Positions 7,800 to 16,777 of a stretch of DNA of 64,000 nt are shown piece after piece. Each line of letters begins with the position of its first letter. Within the stretch, counting starts at the first letter, position 1. Both the position numbers and the translations under genes were made by a program. This DNA is from CAZSNT01 sp964607765 (GTDB lineage Bacteria; Verrucomicrobiota; Lentisphaeria; Oligosphaerales; JABHEG01), in the NCBI GenBank assembly GCA_964607765.1, contig CAZSNT010000017.1:1-64000 (forward strand), read 5' to 3'. The notes below the pieces were generated by a model. It searched no databases. It was not told the DNA's origin and saw only the letters and a list, made by a program, of their open reading frames with translations.

Positions 7800-10034
7800 T
7801 CATGGGGTTCTTGCCCCCGACCGCGTTGTGCTGCCTGCGACGGTCGGGGCAACGCGCAGGACTTCGTCGATGTTGGTCAGACCGACTCTTGTTTTCTCCA
7901 TGCCGGTCTCCAAGAGCGGCACCATGCCTGCCTCAACAGCTGCCGTGTGCAGCGCGTGCGCACCGGCATCGGCCGCCACAGCTCTGCACACCCCCTCGTT
8001 GGCAGTCAGAATCTCGTAGATGGCTGTTTTGCCACGGTACCCGGTCATGTTGCAGGCGCTGCATCCCACTGCCGTGTGGAAGTCGGCCGTTGCCATGTCG
8101 TCTGTCACCATTCCTGCGACGCTTGCGGGTAGACTTGCCGGATCTGGATCGCACGGTGTCCGGCATTCCGTGCAGAGCAGCCGCGTCAGGCGGAGCGCGA
8201 TCACCGCTTCCAAGGCTGCATTCAGAACGTGCGGTACGATCTCGAGGTCGAGCATTCGCCGCAGTGATTCCGCGGCCGTGTTGCCCGGCATTCCAGCCAG
8301 GACCAAGTGTCCGGCCAGCGCGGCTTGTGCGGCAATCCGCAGAGTCTCCTGGTCGCGGAGCTCTCCGATCATCACGACGTTGGGCGCTTGCCTGAGCACC
8401 GAGCGCAGCGCAGCCGGGAACGTCAGCCCGATTCCCATGCGCACGGGGACCTGCCCCACACCGGGCAACGGACGTTCTACGGGATCCTCGACTGTCAGGA
8501 TCGCTCGCTCGCTGTTGCATAGCTCTGAGAGCATCGCATAAAGCAGCGCGGTTTTCCCGGCCCGCGCCGGGCCGGCAACAACCACCAGGCCGTGCGACAC
8601 GTTGCACAGTTCGCGCACGCGCGCCAAATCCTCTGTGCTGAAGCCGATCCGGTCGAGCGGTATGTCGCTGCGTTCACGGTCCAGCACGCGCAGCACGACG
8701 CGTTCGCCGTGGATCGTCGGCACGGTGCTGATGCGCATGTCGACACGGCGGCTCGCGACGCGCAGTTCAATGCGGCCGTCCTGGGGGAGACGCCGCTCAG
8801 CGATGTTCAGATTCCCGAGCACTTTCAGGCGGTTGATGACAGCGCGCTGCATGTCGGTGGGGGGCGGCTGCATGTCGTGCAGCACGCCGTCGATCCGGTA
8901 GCGAATTGTCATGCCGTCCTCGCCCGGCTCGAAGTGGACATCACTCGCTCCGTCCTTGACGGCCTGGTACAGGATCACGTCGACCAAGCGAATCACCGGG
9001 GGGACGCTCCGTTGCGTGGCGGCTGTCTGTCTGTCGTCCTGGCCAGCGTCCGGCCCAGGCTCCGCCGCTCCGAGTTCGCCGCGGTCCAGCGCATCGGCCA
9101 GCTCGACCAGAGCAGTGTCGAGTGAGCCGTCCTGCTCGCCCCTGGCCAGCGCGTCGCACAAGTCGGGCGGCAGCCGCCGGCACCGCCGCAACGCCTCGGA
9201 CAGCATGTCGCCGGTGCGGATGTGGTCCGCGATCTCTTGCAGGTCTTTCCGCTGCGCGTCGTGTACCTCTTCGGCAAGTGTGTCAATGGCCAGCAGACAG
9301 GGCACGCCGGTGGACAGCATCAGCGCCAGCGAGCGCCAGGGCAGGTGCGGCGGCGCGCTGCAGCGCGCGGGGTCTGCGAGCCCCGGAATGGCGAGCGTTC
9401 CTGCGGCAAGACCATCGGCAATCCGGCCTGCTGCCACTTCCATCACGCCACCGGCCTCACCGGCCCGGACCATGGCACACACGCTCGGCGAGAACGTGGC
9501 GGGCAGGTCTCGGAGCGCGTCGGACAGGCATCCGCCCCTCTCGATGCTGTCACAGGTCCGGTCACAGCAGGTACGAAGCTCGTCGCCGAGCCGTTCACGC
9601 TGCAGTGTGCGCAGTCCGCGCAGCAGCGGGACGCCGCAGTCGAGGATCGTGGCGAGCAGGCGCCAGAAGCGCACGATGTCTGTTTTCCGGTCTGCGCCCG
9701 AGTCGTCCGGCATCGGCACGCTGCCGTCCCTGACGCGCTCGGCTGCCGCATTCAGCAGCAGGCGCAGTGCCTTGGTGGAGCCGATCTCTTCGGCGACTTC
9801 GGTCAGCAGCAGGACGGTGGGAGGGAACGGCACGGCGCTCGCGCCCAGCGCTTCCACTACGAGCTTGCCCTCCGAAACACTGCTCCGCACGGACGCTGCC
9901 ACGTCTCGGAAGACGGAGCCGGCAAGCGCACTCTCCGCCGCTGACAGGGCGTCGAGGACGTTGCCGGTTGTCTCGAGCTGCCGGTGCAGTGTGTCCAGGA
10001 AGAGCGCGAGTTCGTCACGGTTCATTGCTGTCAT
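7800..10034 (-). CDS. GspF-GspE fusion: type II secretion/type IV pilus-like ATPase with three GspF-type domains
   Basis: A 744-residue protein. Residues about 8-100, 120-210 and 232-318 each resemble the helical cytoplasmic repeat of GspF/PilC (for example ATILDCGVPLLRGL...SDAL...MVRAGEAGG). Residues about 345-735 are a GspE/PilB secretion ATPase: SDVHFEP, Walker A GPARAGKT (K494), Walker B VVMIGELRD (E558), and a zinc tetracysteine C621/C624/C658/C661. Walker A departs from the usual GPTGSGKT but keeps GxxxxGKT. No GspF-type membrane helices are evident. It is the last gene of the sigma/anti-sigma operon and starts by a 4-bp ATGA overlap. No pilin or secretin gene lies in the window. Confidence 0.88.
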   Translation of the reverse strand: MTAMNRDELALFLDTLHRQLETTGNVLDALSAAESALAGSVFRDVAASVRSSVSEGKLVVEALGASAVPFPPTVLLLTEVAEEIGSTKALRLLLNAAAERVRDGSVPMPDDSGADRKTDIVRFWRLLATILDCGVPLLRGLRTLQRERLGDELRTCCDRTCDSIERGGCLSDALRDLPATFSPSVCAMVRAGEAGGVMEVAAGRIADGLAAGTLAIPGLADPARCSAPPHLPWRSLALMLSTGVPCLLAIDTLAEEVHDAQRKDLQEIADHIRTGDMLSEALRRCRRLPPDLCDALARGEQDGSLDTALVELADALDRGELGAAEPGPDAGQDDRQTAATQRSVPPVIRLVDVILYQAVKDGASDVHFEPGEDGMTIRYRIDGVLHDMQPPPTDMQRAVINRLKVLGNLNIAERRLPQDGRIELRVASRRVDMRISTVPTIHGERVVLRVLDRERSDIPLDRIGFSTEDLARVRELCNVSHGLVVVAGPARAGKTALLYAMLSELCNSERAILTVEDPVERPLPGVGQVPVRMGIGLTFPAALRSVLRQAPNVVMIGELRDQETLRIAAQAALAGHLVLAGMPGNTAAESLRRMLDLEIVPHVLNAALEAVIALRLTRLLCTECRTPCDPDPASLPASVAGMVTDDMATADFHTAVGCSACNMTGYRGKTAIYEILTANEGVCRAVAADAGAHALHTAAVEAGMVPLLETGMEKTRVGLTNIDEVLRVAPTVAGSTTRSGARTP

Positions 10035-10501
10035 GCCACTCCCTCCTCTCCGGGAAACGTCAGGATGTCATCGGCTGCCAGACTGCCGGCTGCAGCGTTC
10101 GCATAAGCGCGTTCACGCTGCCGGATCCACTTCATGAGTTGCGAACGCCGCACCAGTATTCTGCCGGCGAATTCGAAGGCGGGCAGTCGCGCCGCAACGC
10201 GCTCGAATTCGTCCGGGCCGAGGCGCAGGTACTCGGCGACCTCATCCATCGTCATCAGGGAATCGTCGTTGTGGTGCTGTCGTTCACGCGCCACAGCACG
10301 GCGCACGTCGAGCAGAACAGCGGGCTTCGGCTCGATCCGACCGACCTGTTGGAGGGCGCGTTCAGACGCCCGGAACGCTTCGAGCATCCGGGCGCAGTCC
10401 CCACACTCTGCCACGTGCGCCTGCACTGATCGCCGTTCCGTCTCGGCCAACTCATCACCGAAGAAACGGCAGAGCACGTCCACACCGAGTTCGCAGTTCA
10501 T
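10031..10501 (-). CDS. Anti-sigma-like zinc-finger protein with an excisionase-type HTH
   Basis: A 156-residue protein. Residues about 1-45 form a zf-HC2 anti-sigma-factor zinc finger (HVAECGDC, the HxxxCxxC signature). A linker follows. Residues about 82-132 resemble a MerR/excisionase HTH (LMTMDEVAEYLRL, then VRRSQLMKWI). The ATG at 10501 overlaps the sigma factor stop (TGATG) and has GGAGGA eight bases upstream. It presumably binds the neighbouring ECF sigma factor; the DNA-binding half is unusual for an anti-sigma and may target the same promoter. It lacks a membrane segment, so sensing would be cytoplasmic. Confidence 0.82.
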   Translation of the reverse strand: MNCELGVDVLCRFFGDELAETERRSVQAHVAECGDCARMLEAFRASERALQQVGRIEPKPAVLLDVRRAVARERQHHNDDSLMTMDEVAEYLRLGPDEFERVAARLPAFEFAGRILVRRSQLMKWIRQRERAYANAAAGSLAADDILTFPGEEGVA

Positions 10502-11043
10502 CACGTTGTTCCTCCGCGCACCGCCTGTGCGAGTGCGATCCGCGCCCGTCGGATGAGCGTCTTGACTGTATTGAGCGGCGTACCGAGAACATCCGCCACC
10601 TCGCGATAACGCAGGCCTTCCACCGCGTGCAGCACAATCGCCTCACGCTGACGTTCGGGCAGCTCGCGCAACGCCGCCTGCACCATTCGGAGAGTATCAC
10701 CGGCGTGCGTCCGCCGGCTGACGCACGGCGGTGTCGGCACGGCCATGTCCGTTCCTGCCTTGTCTCGGAGCCGTCGTCGGTTGCGTGCGGTTTCGAGCAG
10801 CGTCAGGCAACGGTTCCTGCAGATCCTCAGCAACCAGGCGCGGAATGTGCCGTTCGCACGGTAGCGTGCCGCATTGCGCAGCACACTCAAGAAGGTGTCC
10901 TGCAGCACATCGCGCGCGCCGTCGTGGTCCTGAAGCAGCGTGCACGCCAGGTTGTAGACGGACGCATGATGGCGGTCGAACAACACGTCAAACGCATCAT
11001 CGTCACCGTTGCGCACAAGTGCCATCAGGTCGTCGTCAGTCAT
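10501..11043 (-). CDS. ECF-type RNA polymerase sigma factor
   Basis: A 180-residue sigma-70-family factor of the extracytoplasmic-function type. Region 2 spans about residues 8-75 (FDRHHASVYNLA, then DVLQDTFLSV and FRAWLLRICRN). Region 4 spans about residues 115-170 (LRELPERQREAIVLH, then YREVADVLGTPLNTVKTLIRRA). The ATG at 11043 is preferred over a TTG six codons upstream. The anti-sigma-like gene overlaps its stop codon, the usual arrangement for an ECF switch, and the third gene of the operon is the GspF-GspE fusion, its likely output. Confidence 0.92.
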   Translation of the reverse strand: MTDDDLMALVRNGDDDAFDVLFDRHHASVYNLACTLLQDHDGARDVLQDTFLSVLRNAARYRANGTFRAWLLRICRNRCLTLLETARNRRRLRDKAGTDMAVPTPPCVSRRTHAGDTLRMVQAALRELPERQREAIVLHAVEGLRYREVADVLGTPLNTVKTLIRRARIALAQAVRGGTT

Positions 11044-11120
11044 GGATGATCCGGCATGCAACTGCAGACTCTCATAGACAAGAACGGGTCAGAGGCCGCT
11101 TATGTTTCAGCCAGCCCTTC

Positions 11121-14100
11121 CTATCCCCGCGGGGTTGGCGGCATGGCTTCATGTTGGAGACGAGCCTGCCTCCCGCCAGACGCCACTGCATCCCCCGCAC
11201 GATGTCCGGTACTACCGAGGGGGCACTCGTTCTCCACGTTGGACTGACCACAATCCAGCTGGGGGTCTGCCAGTTCTCCTAGCTGTTGCATGATCTCCGT
11301 CTGCGAATAGCCCATCTGTTTCAGGAGTGCGGCGTAGTTGCCGATGACCGATTGCATGTGTGGGGGAGCGTGTCCCGTTGTCTTCTGGAACTGAAGAAGA
11401 GCGGACACCGCTCGCCGCATCATCGGTTGTGCTTGTTCGGCTCGCTCCGTAGCTCCCAACAGTTGTGCCAGGTTGCTGAGTGCGACAGCTGCATCGGGAT
11501 GGGCTGGCCCGAGCCCTTCCTCATTTATCTCAAGTGCTCGCCGCATCACTGGCTCCGCTTCCGGGAGTCGATTCGTAGCTTTCAGCAGCTGACCTAACCC
11601 GCCTAGGTCTCGTGCAACCGCCGGGTGGTCCGGCCCGAAGCATCTTTGGTCGATCCCGAGGGCACGGCGCACGAGTGGCTCGGCCTCTTCAGGTCGATTG
11701 GTGACATGCAACAGCCGAGCTAGGTTGTTCAGGTCGCGCGCAACATCCGGATGATGCGGCCCGAATACCTTCTCGTCGATCTCAAGTGCTCGCCGCATCA
11801 ACGGCTCGGCCTCTGCGAGTCGGTTCATGTCTTGCAGCAGCATCGCCAAGTTATTTAGGCGAATCGCCACTGCTGGATGATCGGGCCCCGATCTCCTTTC
11901 GTCGAGCTCAAGCGTTTGCCGCATGAGGGCCTCTGCCTCTGCGACCCGACTGGTTGCCCGCAGTAGCTGTGCCAGATTGCTCAGGCAGGTCACCGTGTGC
12001 GGATGGTCTGGCCCGGAGTTCTCTCTATCGATCTGGAGCGCTCGCCGGATCAGTGGTTCGGCTTCTGCTAGCCGGTTGGTGGTCTGCAGCAGGGCAGCCA
12101 AGTTGCTCAGGGTCCGGGCAACAGTCGGGTGACTGGGTCCGAAGTGCCGCTCGTCGATCTGGAGCGCTCGTCGGAACAGAGACTCCGCCTCCGCGGTTCG
12201 GTTCGTGTTCTTCAGTAGCAGAGCCAGGTTGTTCAGACTGATGGCCACTGCCGGGTGATTCGGCCCGAGACTCATCTCACTGCTCTGGAGCGCGTGTTGC
12301 ATCAACGGCTCTGCCTGTCTATAACGCCCGAGCTTCGCTTGGAGATAGGCCAGATTGGAGATAGTCGTGGCGAGCACTCGCTTGTCGTCTCCCTGCCTCG
12401 CTTCCTCTACTGCAGCGGCCACATGTGCCTCGGCCCTCTGCCAGTCTGCTGTGTCAATGAACAGAGCGGCCAAATGCATCCTGGTTGGGATGCGCTCCCC
12501 CGGAGCGCTCACATGCTCCAGCGCCTCCTCGAGGAACTGCACTTTCGCTTCCGAATACCCTCTCAGGTTCAGCGCCTCGCCCATAGTCCTGAGACGGCTG
12601 ACGAATGCCTCGAGGTCTCCGGCGCGCTGGGTTCTCCAGCACTGGATCATATGTTCGAGATCAGCGTAGAAATCGACTGACGTGCTCCGCCATTCAGGGG
12701 TGTGGTCTGCGATCCAGCCGCCAAGGCCGTCGAGCCTCAGGCGTTGCAGCTCGACCACGTATCTGTCAGCCTGTTCCGCTACCCCGATCTCGGACAGTTT
12801 GCTGGCAAGCGTTGCTTTGGCAACTGCTCTCTCTTCTTCCGTGCCCACCTCCGACAGATAGTCCAGAGCGGTTGCGGCTTCGTCGCGCGTCTCGCTCCGC
12901 TTGAGCAACGCATACAGGGACTGGCGGCGTTGTTCACGTTCATCGAGACTGCGGTACCACTTTTCGAAGAACTCGACAAGGAACGGTAGCCGCACATACT
13001 CAGCCCGGGATACGTTCATGGCCAGCCACAGGTCGAAGAACCCCTCGCGGATGACGTAGATCCGAGAACGTTTGTCGCCCGGGTTGGGCATGGATCTGAC
13101 GTAGTTGGACTTGGTCAGGCGCTGGAGCAGGCTCGAGGTCTGCTGCTGGGTCAAACGCATGCGTGCGGCGATTGCGCCGGGCGTCTTGATGACGCCGCGC
13201 ATCTTAGCCATTGTCTCTAGGATCGCGCGTTCCTGTGGCGGAATGTCCTTGATGCGGTCCTGGTAGAAGGGGGTGATGCGATCGAGCAGGCGCATGAACT
13301 GATCGCGTGCAGAGAGAACAGACTCGTGGGCAATTAGCTCATAGAGCATCATAGTCAGGCGCGGATTACCGTCCGTGATCTGGTGCAAGGCCGAGATCTT
13401 CGGGCGCAGATCATCGAAGCTCTCCAGCAGTTCCTTGTGGGTCTCATCATCCCATTCCAGGTTTAGCCGAATCATCTCGATGGTTTCCGTTTCCGTCAGG
13501 TTCGACAGCAGTTGGGTGTCGAAGAAGTCGTAGAACGGCTGGCGAACATCGGTCACGGCTGCGAAGTAGAGCGGGGCAGTGGCGATCAGCATGCAGCCAT
13601 TGTCACCCATGAAGAGTTTGCGCATGGCCGCGGCATCCTGCTTCCTCTTGACTTGCTTCGTCAGAATCTCATTGAAGTTCTCGAGCATGATGAGCAGGGT
13701 CTTGCCAGCATCACGTATCGAGTGCTTGATTTCAGCTTCGAGCGTGTCCCGGATCAGGTCGTCCTCCTGCTCTTCGACGAGGCGGTTGTAGTGCGTGTCC
13801 CACAGGGTTGCTTGGTCAGGCGGGAGTGTGTCTCTCAGAATCTCGCACACGCCAAACAGGAGATCGACGTAGCTGAGAAGCCGCAGCGACTCCTCGGGAA
13901 ATCGGGCGACGACGTAGTTTTCGGCGAGCGTCGCATCGTCCCGGATCTCCTGCACGATCAGCGACAGCAGATGCGTCTTGCCGGAGCCACGCGGCCCGAT
14001 GAACAGGCTGTGCTGCTTGGACTTCCGGTCCAGTGAGCCATGGAGCTTGCCACGGATGTCGGCCAGGAAGTCCTCGCGCCCGACGGTCACGTGCCGGAGT

Positions 14101-14168
14101 TGCTCGGGTGTAGTCATCCCGGAGCGGTAAAGGCCGATCGGCTGCACGAACGTCTGAGGGCTAGGCAT
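11121..14168 (-). CDS. AAA/Orc-like ATPase with winged helix and TPR_12 array
   Basis: A 1015-residue protein. N-terminal AAA ATPase domain (AAA_16/Orc1-Cdc6-like): Walker A GPRGSGKT at about 58-65 and a Walker B-like LLIMLEN. A winged-helix segment follows at about residues 330-400 (IKTPGAIAARMRLTQQQTSSLLQRL). The C-terminal half carries at least eight 42-residue kinesin-light-chain-type TPRs (pattern NNLA.LL...NR..EAE.L.RRAL.ID...GP.HP). The architecture is STAND-like: NTPase, HTH, sensor repeats. The ATG at 14168 has GGAGGAAG upstream and overlaps the preceding ATPase gene by 8 bp. No nuclease, protease or TIR effector is visible. Function unknown; signalling or defence is an inference. 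Confidence 0.82.
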   Translation of the reverse strand: MPSPQTFVQPIGLYRSGMTTPEQLRHVTVGREDFLADIRGKLHGSLDRKSKQHSLFIGPRGSGKTHLLSLIVQEIRDDATLAENYVVARFPEESLRLLSYVDLLFGVCEILRDTLPPDQATLWDTHYNRLVEEQEDDLIRDTLEAEIKHSIRDAGKTLLIMLENFNEILTKQVKRKQDAAAMRKLFMGDNGCMLIATAPLYFAAVTDVRQPFYDFFDTQLLSNLTETETIEMIRLNLEWDDETHKELLESFDDLRPKISALHQITDGNPRLTMMLYELIAHESVLSARDQFMRLLDRITPFYQDRIKDIPPQERAILETMAKMRGVIKTPGAIAARMRLTQQQTSSLLQRLTKSNYVRSMPNPGDKRSRIYVIREGFFDLWLAMNVSRAEYVRLPFLVEFFEKWYRSLDEREQRRQSLYALLKRSETRDEAATALDYLSEVGTEEERAVAKATLASKLSEIGVAEQADRYVVELQRLRLDGLGGWIADHTPEWRSTSVDFYADLEHMIQCWRTQRAGDLEAFVSRLRTMGEALNLRGYSEAKVQFLEEALEHVSAPGERIPTRMHLAALFIDTADWQRAEAHVAAAVEEARQGDDKRVLATTISNLAYLQAKLGRYRQAEPLMQHALQSSEMSLGPNHPAVAISLNNLALLLKNTNRTAEAESLFRRALQIDERHFGPSHPTVARTLSNLAALLQTTNRLAEAEPLIRRALQIDRENSGPDHPHTVTCLSNLAQLLRATSRVAEAEALMRQTLELDERRSGPDHPAVAIRLNNLAMLLQDMNRLAEAEPLMRRALEIDEKVFGPHHPDVARDLNNLARLLHVTNRPEEAEPLVRRALGIDQRCFGPDHPAVARDLGGLGQLLKATNRLPEAEPVMRRALEINEEGLGPAHPDAAVALSNLAQLLGATERAEQAQPMMRRAVSALLQFQKTTGHAPPHMQSVIGNYAALLKQMGYSQTEIMQQLGELADPQLDCGQSNVENECPLGSTGHRAGDAVASGGRQARLQHEAMPPTPRG
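11390..12395 (-). repeat. In-gene tandem repeat, ~126-bp TPR units
   Basis: About eight diverged 126-bp units code for the 42-residue TPR_12 repeats of the ATPase. The spacing is regular: recurring GATCTGGAGCGCTCG-type blocks are exactly one unit apart near 12024 and 12150. It is a protein repeat, not a CRISPR array. Confidence 0.85.
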
Positions 14169-15381
14169 AGTACTTCCTCCACCACGCTTTGAGCATGCCA
14201 CTGGCAAAATCATAGCGGTCATCTGCTGTTTCCGCGACGTAGAAGTCGTTCGCCAAGTGCAGCATCAGCTCGTTGAACGCACGGGAATTCTCATGGGCTG
14301 GACGCTCAGTCCCGGCGGCGAACAGCAACTCATCGAACTTCTGCCGGAGACGTCTTCGCGCGACACCGTCTTCCGACAGGCTTAGCTCCCCCAGCAGGGC
14401 ATAGGCGGCTTCCGTTGATTCCCCGTAGTAGTGGGCGATGCGGGAGTGGTAGTGTTGAAGCTTGTCGCGTGCCTCGGGGCTGGCCACGAGAGTACGAAAC
14501 ACTCCAGCTACGTCTTCAGCACCCACTTCTCTCTGCTCTCTCCGCCAGGTACGATAGAGCTCTTGGGTTACCATCTGCAAGAACAGGGGAATGGGGCGTC
14601 CCAGCAGGCTGGCAACCGCTACCGGCACGTCGGGAGCAAACGGACACCCTTGGCCTCCCAGCATGGTTGCCACAAACTCGGCGACCTGTTCAGGCGTGAA
14701 AACAGGCAACTGCACCGTTGCCGGGTCATTCATGCGGTCCACCAACCCCATCGTGTCCAAGGTCGCCAACAGGTTGATGGAACCGCCTATTAGCCAGCGG
14801 ACATTGTCCTCCGCCGGAATCGGGCTCGTCCGTTGCCTTCTGAACCATCCCAGGAACTCTCTCAACACGCTGTGGTCGCCGTCTTGCATGGCCAGCAGCA
14901 TGTCGGGGAGTTCGTCGAGAATCACCAGAATCCCGCACTCCGTCTTCCGCATGCGCACCAGCAGGTCGTCGAGCCGTTCTTTCCACTGCGTACGCAATTC
15001 CTTGTCACTCTCCCGTATGGCGACCTTGAGGGAGGAGAATTCCACGGACTCGATCTTGGCGAGCGCCTTGCCGATGAACGACCCGCTCTTGCGGTAGAGT
15101 TTCCGCAGCGTGCGGGGATTGCGTGTGTTGAGTTCGTCCAAAAGCTGGAGATAGAAATCTGTCGGATGGGATGTGTCCTGGACGTTCAGGAAGAGCACCA
15201 ACCAGTCGGCGCGCGGCTTCCGCAGCATGTGCGTCATAACGCTGGTCTTCCCGGTTCTGCGGGGTGCAGTCAGGATGGCATGCTGACGCTCCAGCACGGC
15301 CCACACCTCGTCGATGAACTGATCCCGGAAAAACAGGTCCTCCGGCTCGACCACCTGTCCAATGTAGAACTGGGCTGACAT
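14161..15381 (-). CDS. AAA family ATPase, first gene of a two-ATPase operon
   Basis: A 406-residue ATPase. Walker A is APRRTGKT (about 39-46) and Walker B is ILVILDELPD, followed by a sensor-like GGSINLL. This matches the archaeal-type AAA ATPases of AAA_14/ATPase_2 style, which lie near Orc/Cdc6. The C-terminal ~130 residues are helical with a probable winged helix (LSLSEDGVARRRLRQKFDELL). The true start is ATG 15381 (AGGA upstream); the frame runs further up but across the promoter. It overlaps the TPR-ATPase gene by 8 bp, so the two are translated together. I know no named system with this exact pair. Confidence 0.85.
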   Translation of the reverse strand: MSAQFYIGQVVEPEDLFFRDQFIDEVWAVLERQHAILTAPRRTGKTSVMTHMLRKPRADWLVLFLNVQDTSHPTDFYLQLLDELNTRNPRTLRKLYRKSGSFIGKALAKIESVEFSSLKVAIRESDKELRTQWKERLDDLLVRMRKTECGILVILDELPDMLLAMQDGDHSVLREFLGWFRRQRTSPIPAEDNVRWLIGGSINLLATLDTMGLVDRMNDPATVQLPVFTPEQVAEFVATMLGGQGCPFAPDVPVAVASLLGRPIPLFLQMVTQELYRTWRREQREVGAEDVAGVFRTLVASPEARDKLQHYHSRIAHYYGESTEAAYALLGELSLSEDGVARRRLRQKFDELLFAAGTERPAHENSRAFNELMLHLANDFYVAETADDRYDFASGMLKAWWRKYYA

Positions 15382-15424
15382 GGATCGTGTCCTGTGTTGT
15401 TGTAAATCGGAAGCGTTGTAGAGT

Positions 15425-15452
15425 ACAATAGCACAACAAGGCTGTTGTGCAA
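15425..15452 (-). promoter_or_regulatory. Promoter with perfect inverted-repeat operator for the two-ATPase operon
   Basis: On the minus strand TTGCAC (15447-15452), a 16-bp spacer and TATTGT (15425-15430) stand about 45 bp before the ATG at 15381. The inverted repeat GCACAACA-4 bp-TGTTGTGC (15431-15450) fills the spacer and overlaps the -35 element. A protein bound there would block RNA polymerase, so it looks like an operator. The box matches are modest (3/6 and 4/6); the palindrome is exact. Confidence 0.55.
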
Positions 15453-15599
15453 CGCCGGTGTGGTGTTTGTGGTGCGGTGGTTCTGGCCTGAGAGTGCCTG
15501 GGAGGGCCTGGGGTTGCACACGCTCTGCGTCCACATCGCCGTCGGCTGGTTGACCGACATGGGCGGCGCGGACAGTTGGGGCGACCGGATCCCCCCGTG

Positions 15600-16520
15600 T
15601 CAGCTGTTTCCGCGCGCGATTCGGCGCAGGTTGGGGTACGTCTCCACCAACGCCGGTGGGACGGGCACGCGTTCCCGGGCCAGCTCGGCCTTGATTCGGA
15701 CGGCGGCGGAGACCGCTTTTCCCTGGTAGTGGTTATTGGCCACGATCGTCAGCTGCTTTACGTTGCCCAGGATCGTGCGGCTGCGTTCCACCAACTCCTT
15801 GACTTCGCTGTCCGAGTAGTCGTAGTTGTAGGTCTGGTTGACGTCCGCCTCACGCGAGAACCAGGCTTTGCGGTTGCGCCCATGCAGCCGAAGGTAGGCT
15901 GCGTCGCCGATGGCGCAAGCGTACGGATTGAAGGAATTGACTGCGGTCGGGTAGTCCAGGTTCGCGACGACGACCCGGAGGTCGCGGAGGAAAGCGAGTG
16001 CCGCAGGTTCCTCCCAGGACGAGTGGCGGACCTCTACAATCAGGGGAGCAAAAGACGCGAACTGACTGTGGATCCAGGTCAGGAGTTGGCGGGATTCGGG
16101 CGCATCGCGGAAATCGTATCTGAACTGGGCGAGCAACGCGGCCAGCTTGCGGCTTCCCGCCAGAGGCGCGAACGCGTCGCGGAAGGTGCGGGCCAACGCC
16201 CGGTCTCTGCGGAACTCATGCGTAAAGCTCTGGTGCAGTTTAGCTGTGAAGAAGAACTCGCGTTTTTGGCCGACGCGTTGACCCCAAGACTCCGTTGTGC
16301 GTGGGTTCGGTATGCGGTAGAACGAACTGTTCACTTCCATCATGTCAATGTACTGGGCGATGAAAGCCAGCTTGTCACGCGCATACCGGGCGGGCGCCGG
16401 GCGGGGTGGCCCGAAGAGGTCGAGTTGCTGGCCAGGCGTCGGGAGCTTGTAGACCGTATCCTGCCAGTCCTCGTAGCTCCAGCCTGCCACGCCGACGTGG
16501 ATGGGTTTGGCTGTGTCCAT
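15600..16520 (-). CDS. DUF72 family protein (YecE-like)
   Basis: A 306-residue DUF72 (YecE-like TIM-barrel) protein. It shows the family pattern HVGVAGWSYEDW near the start, then MEVNSSFYRIP, VEVRHSSW and YLRLHGRN. The length is usual or slightly long. The chosen ATG 16520 has GGAGG eight bases upstream. The family's biochemical role is not settled. It is divergent from the AIR-synthase-like gene; the 257 bp between them hold no promoter I can defend. Confidence 0.9.
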   Translation of the reverse strand: MDTAKPIHVGVAGWSYEDWQDTVYKLPTPGQQLDLFGPPRPAPARYARDKLAFIAQYIDMMEVNSSFYRIPNPRTTESWGQRVGQKREFFFTAKLHQSFTHEFRRDRALARTFRDAFAPLAGSRKLAALLAQFRYDFRDAPESRQLLTWIHSQFASFAPLIVEVRHSSWEEPAALAFLRDLRVVVANLDYPTAVNSFNPYACAIGDAAYLRLHGRNRKAWFSREADVNQTYNYDYSDSEVKELVERSRTILGNVKQLTIVANNHYQGKAVSAAVRIKAELARERVPVPPALVETYPNLRRIARGNS

Positions 16521-16777
16521 GATGAGGGCCTCCGTTCGGCGTTGGAGCTGCGGGGAACAGCCGCGGCGAACCACAGCGTCCCGCTCGGCCGGTAATCGGC
16601 CCGGGAAGGCATGGGCCCGGGCGAAACCTGTGCTAGTTTAGCAGCATTACAGCCGCAATGACAGGCCTCAGCCCAGGATGCAGTGGATCGGACGACAGCG
16701 GCCTGGGGGCGCCTGTTCGTGGCAATCGGTCCGTGCTGTTGCTAACAGCCGTCAGGATGTGAGAAGGAGAATCGGAA

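Noticed and set aside
11390..12395. CRISPR-like array
   Set aside because: The 126-bp periodic units are diverged, have no spacers and code in frame for TPR repeats.
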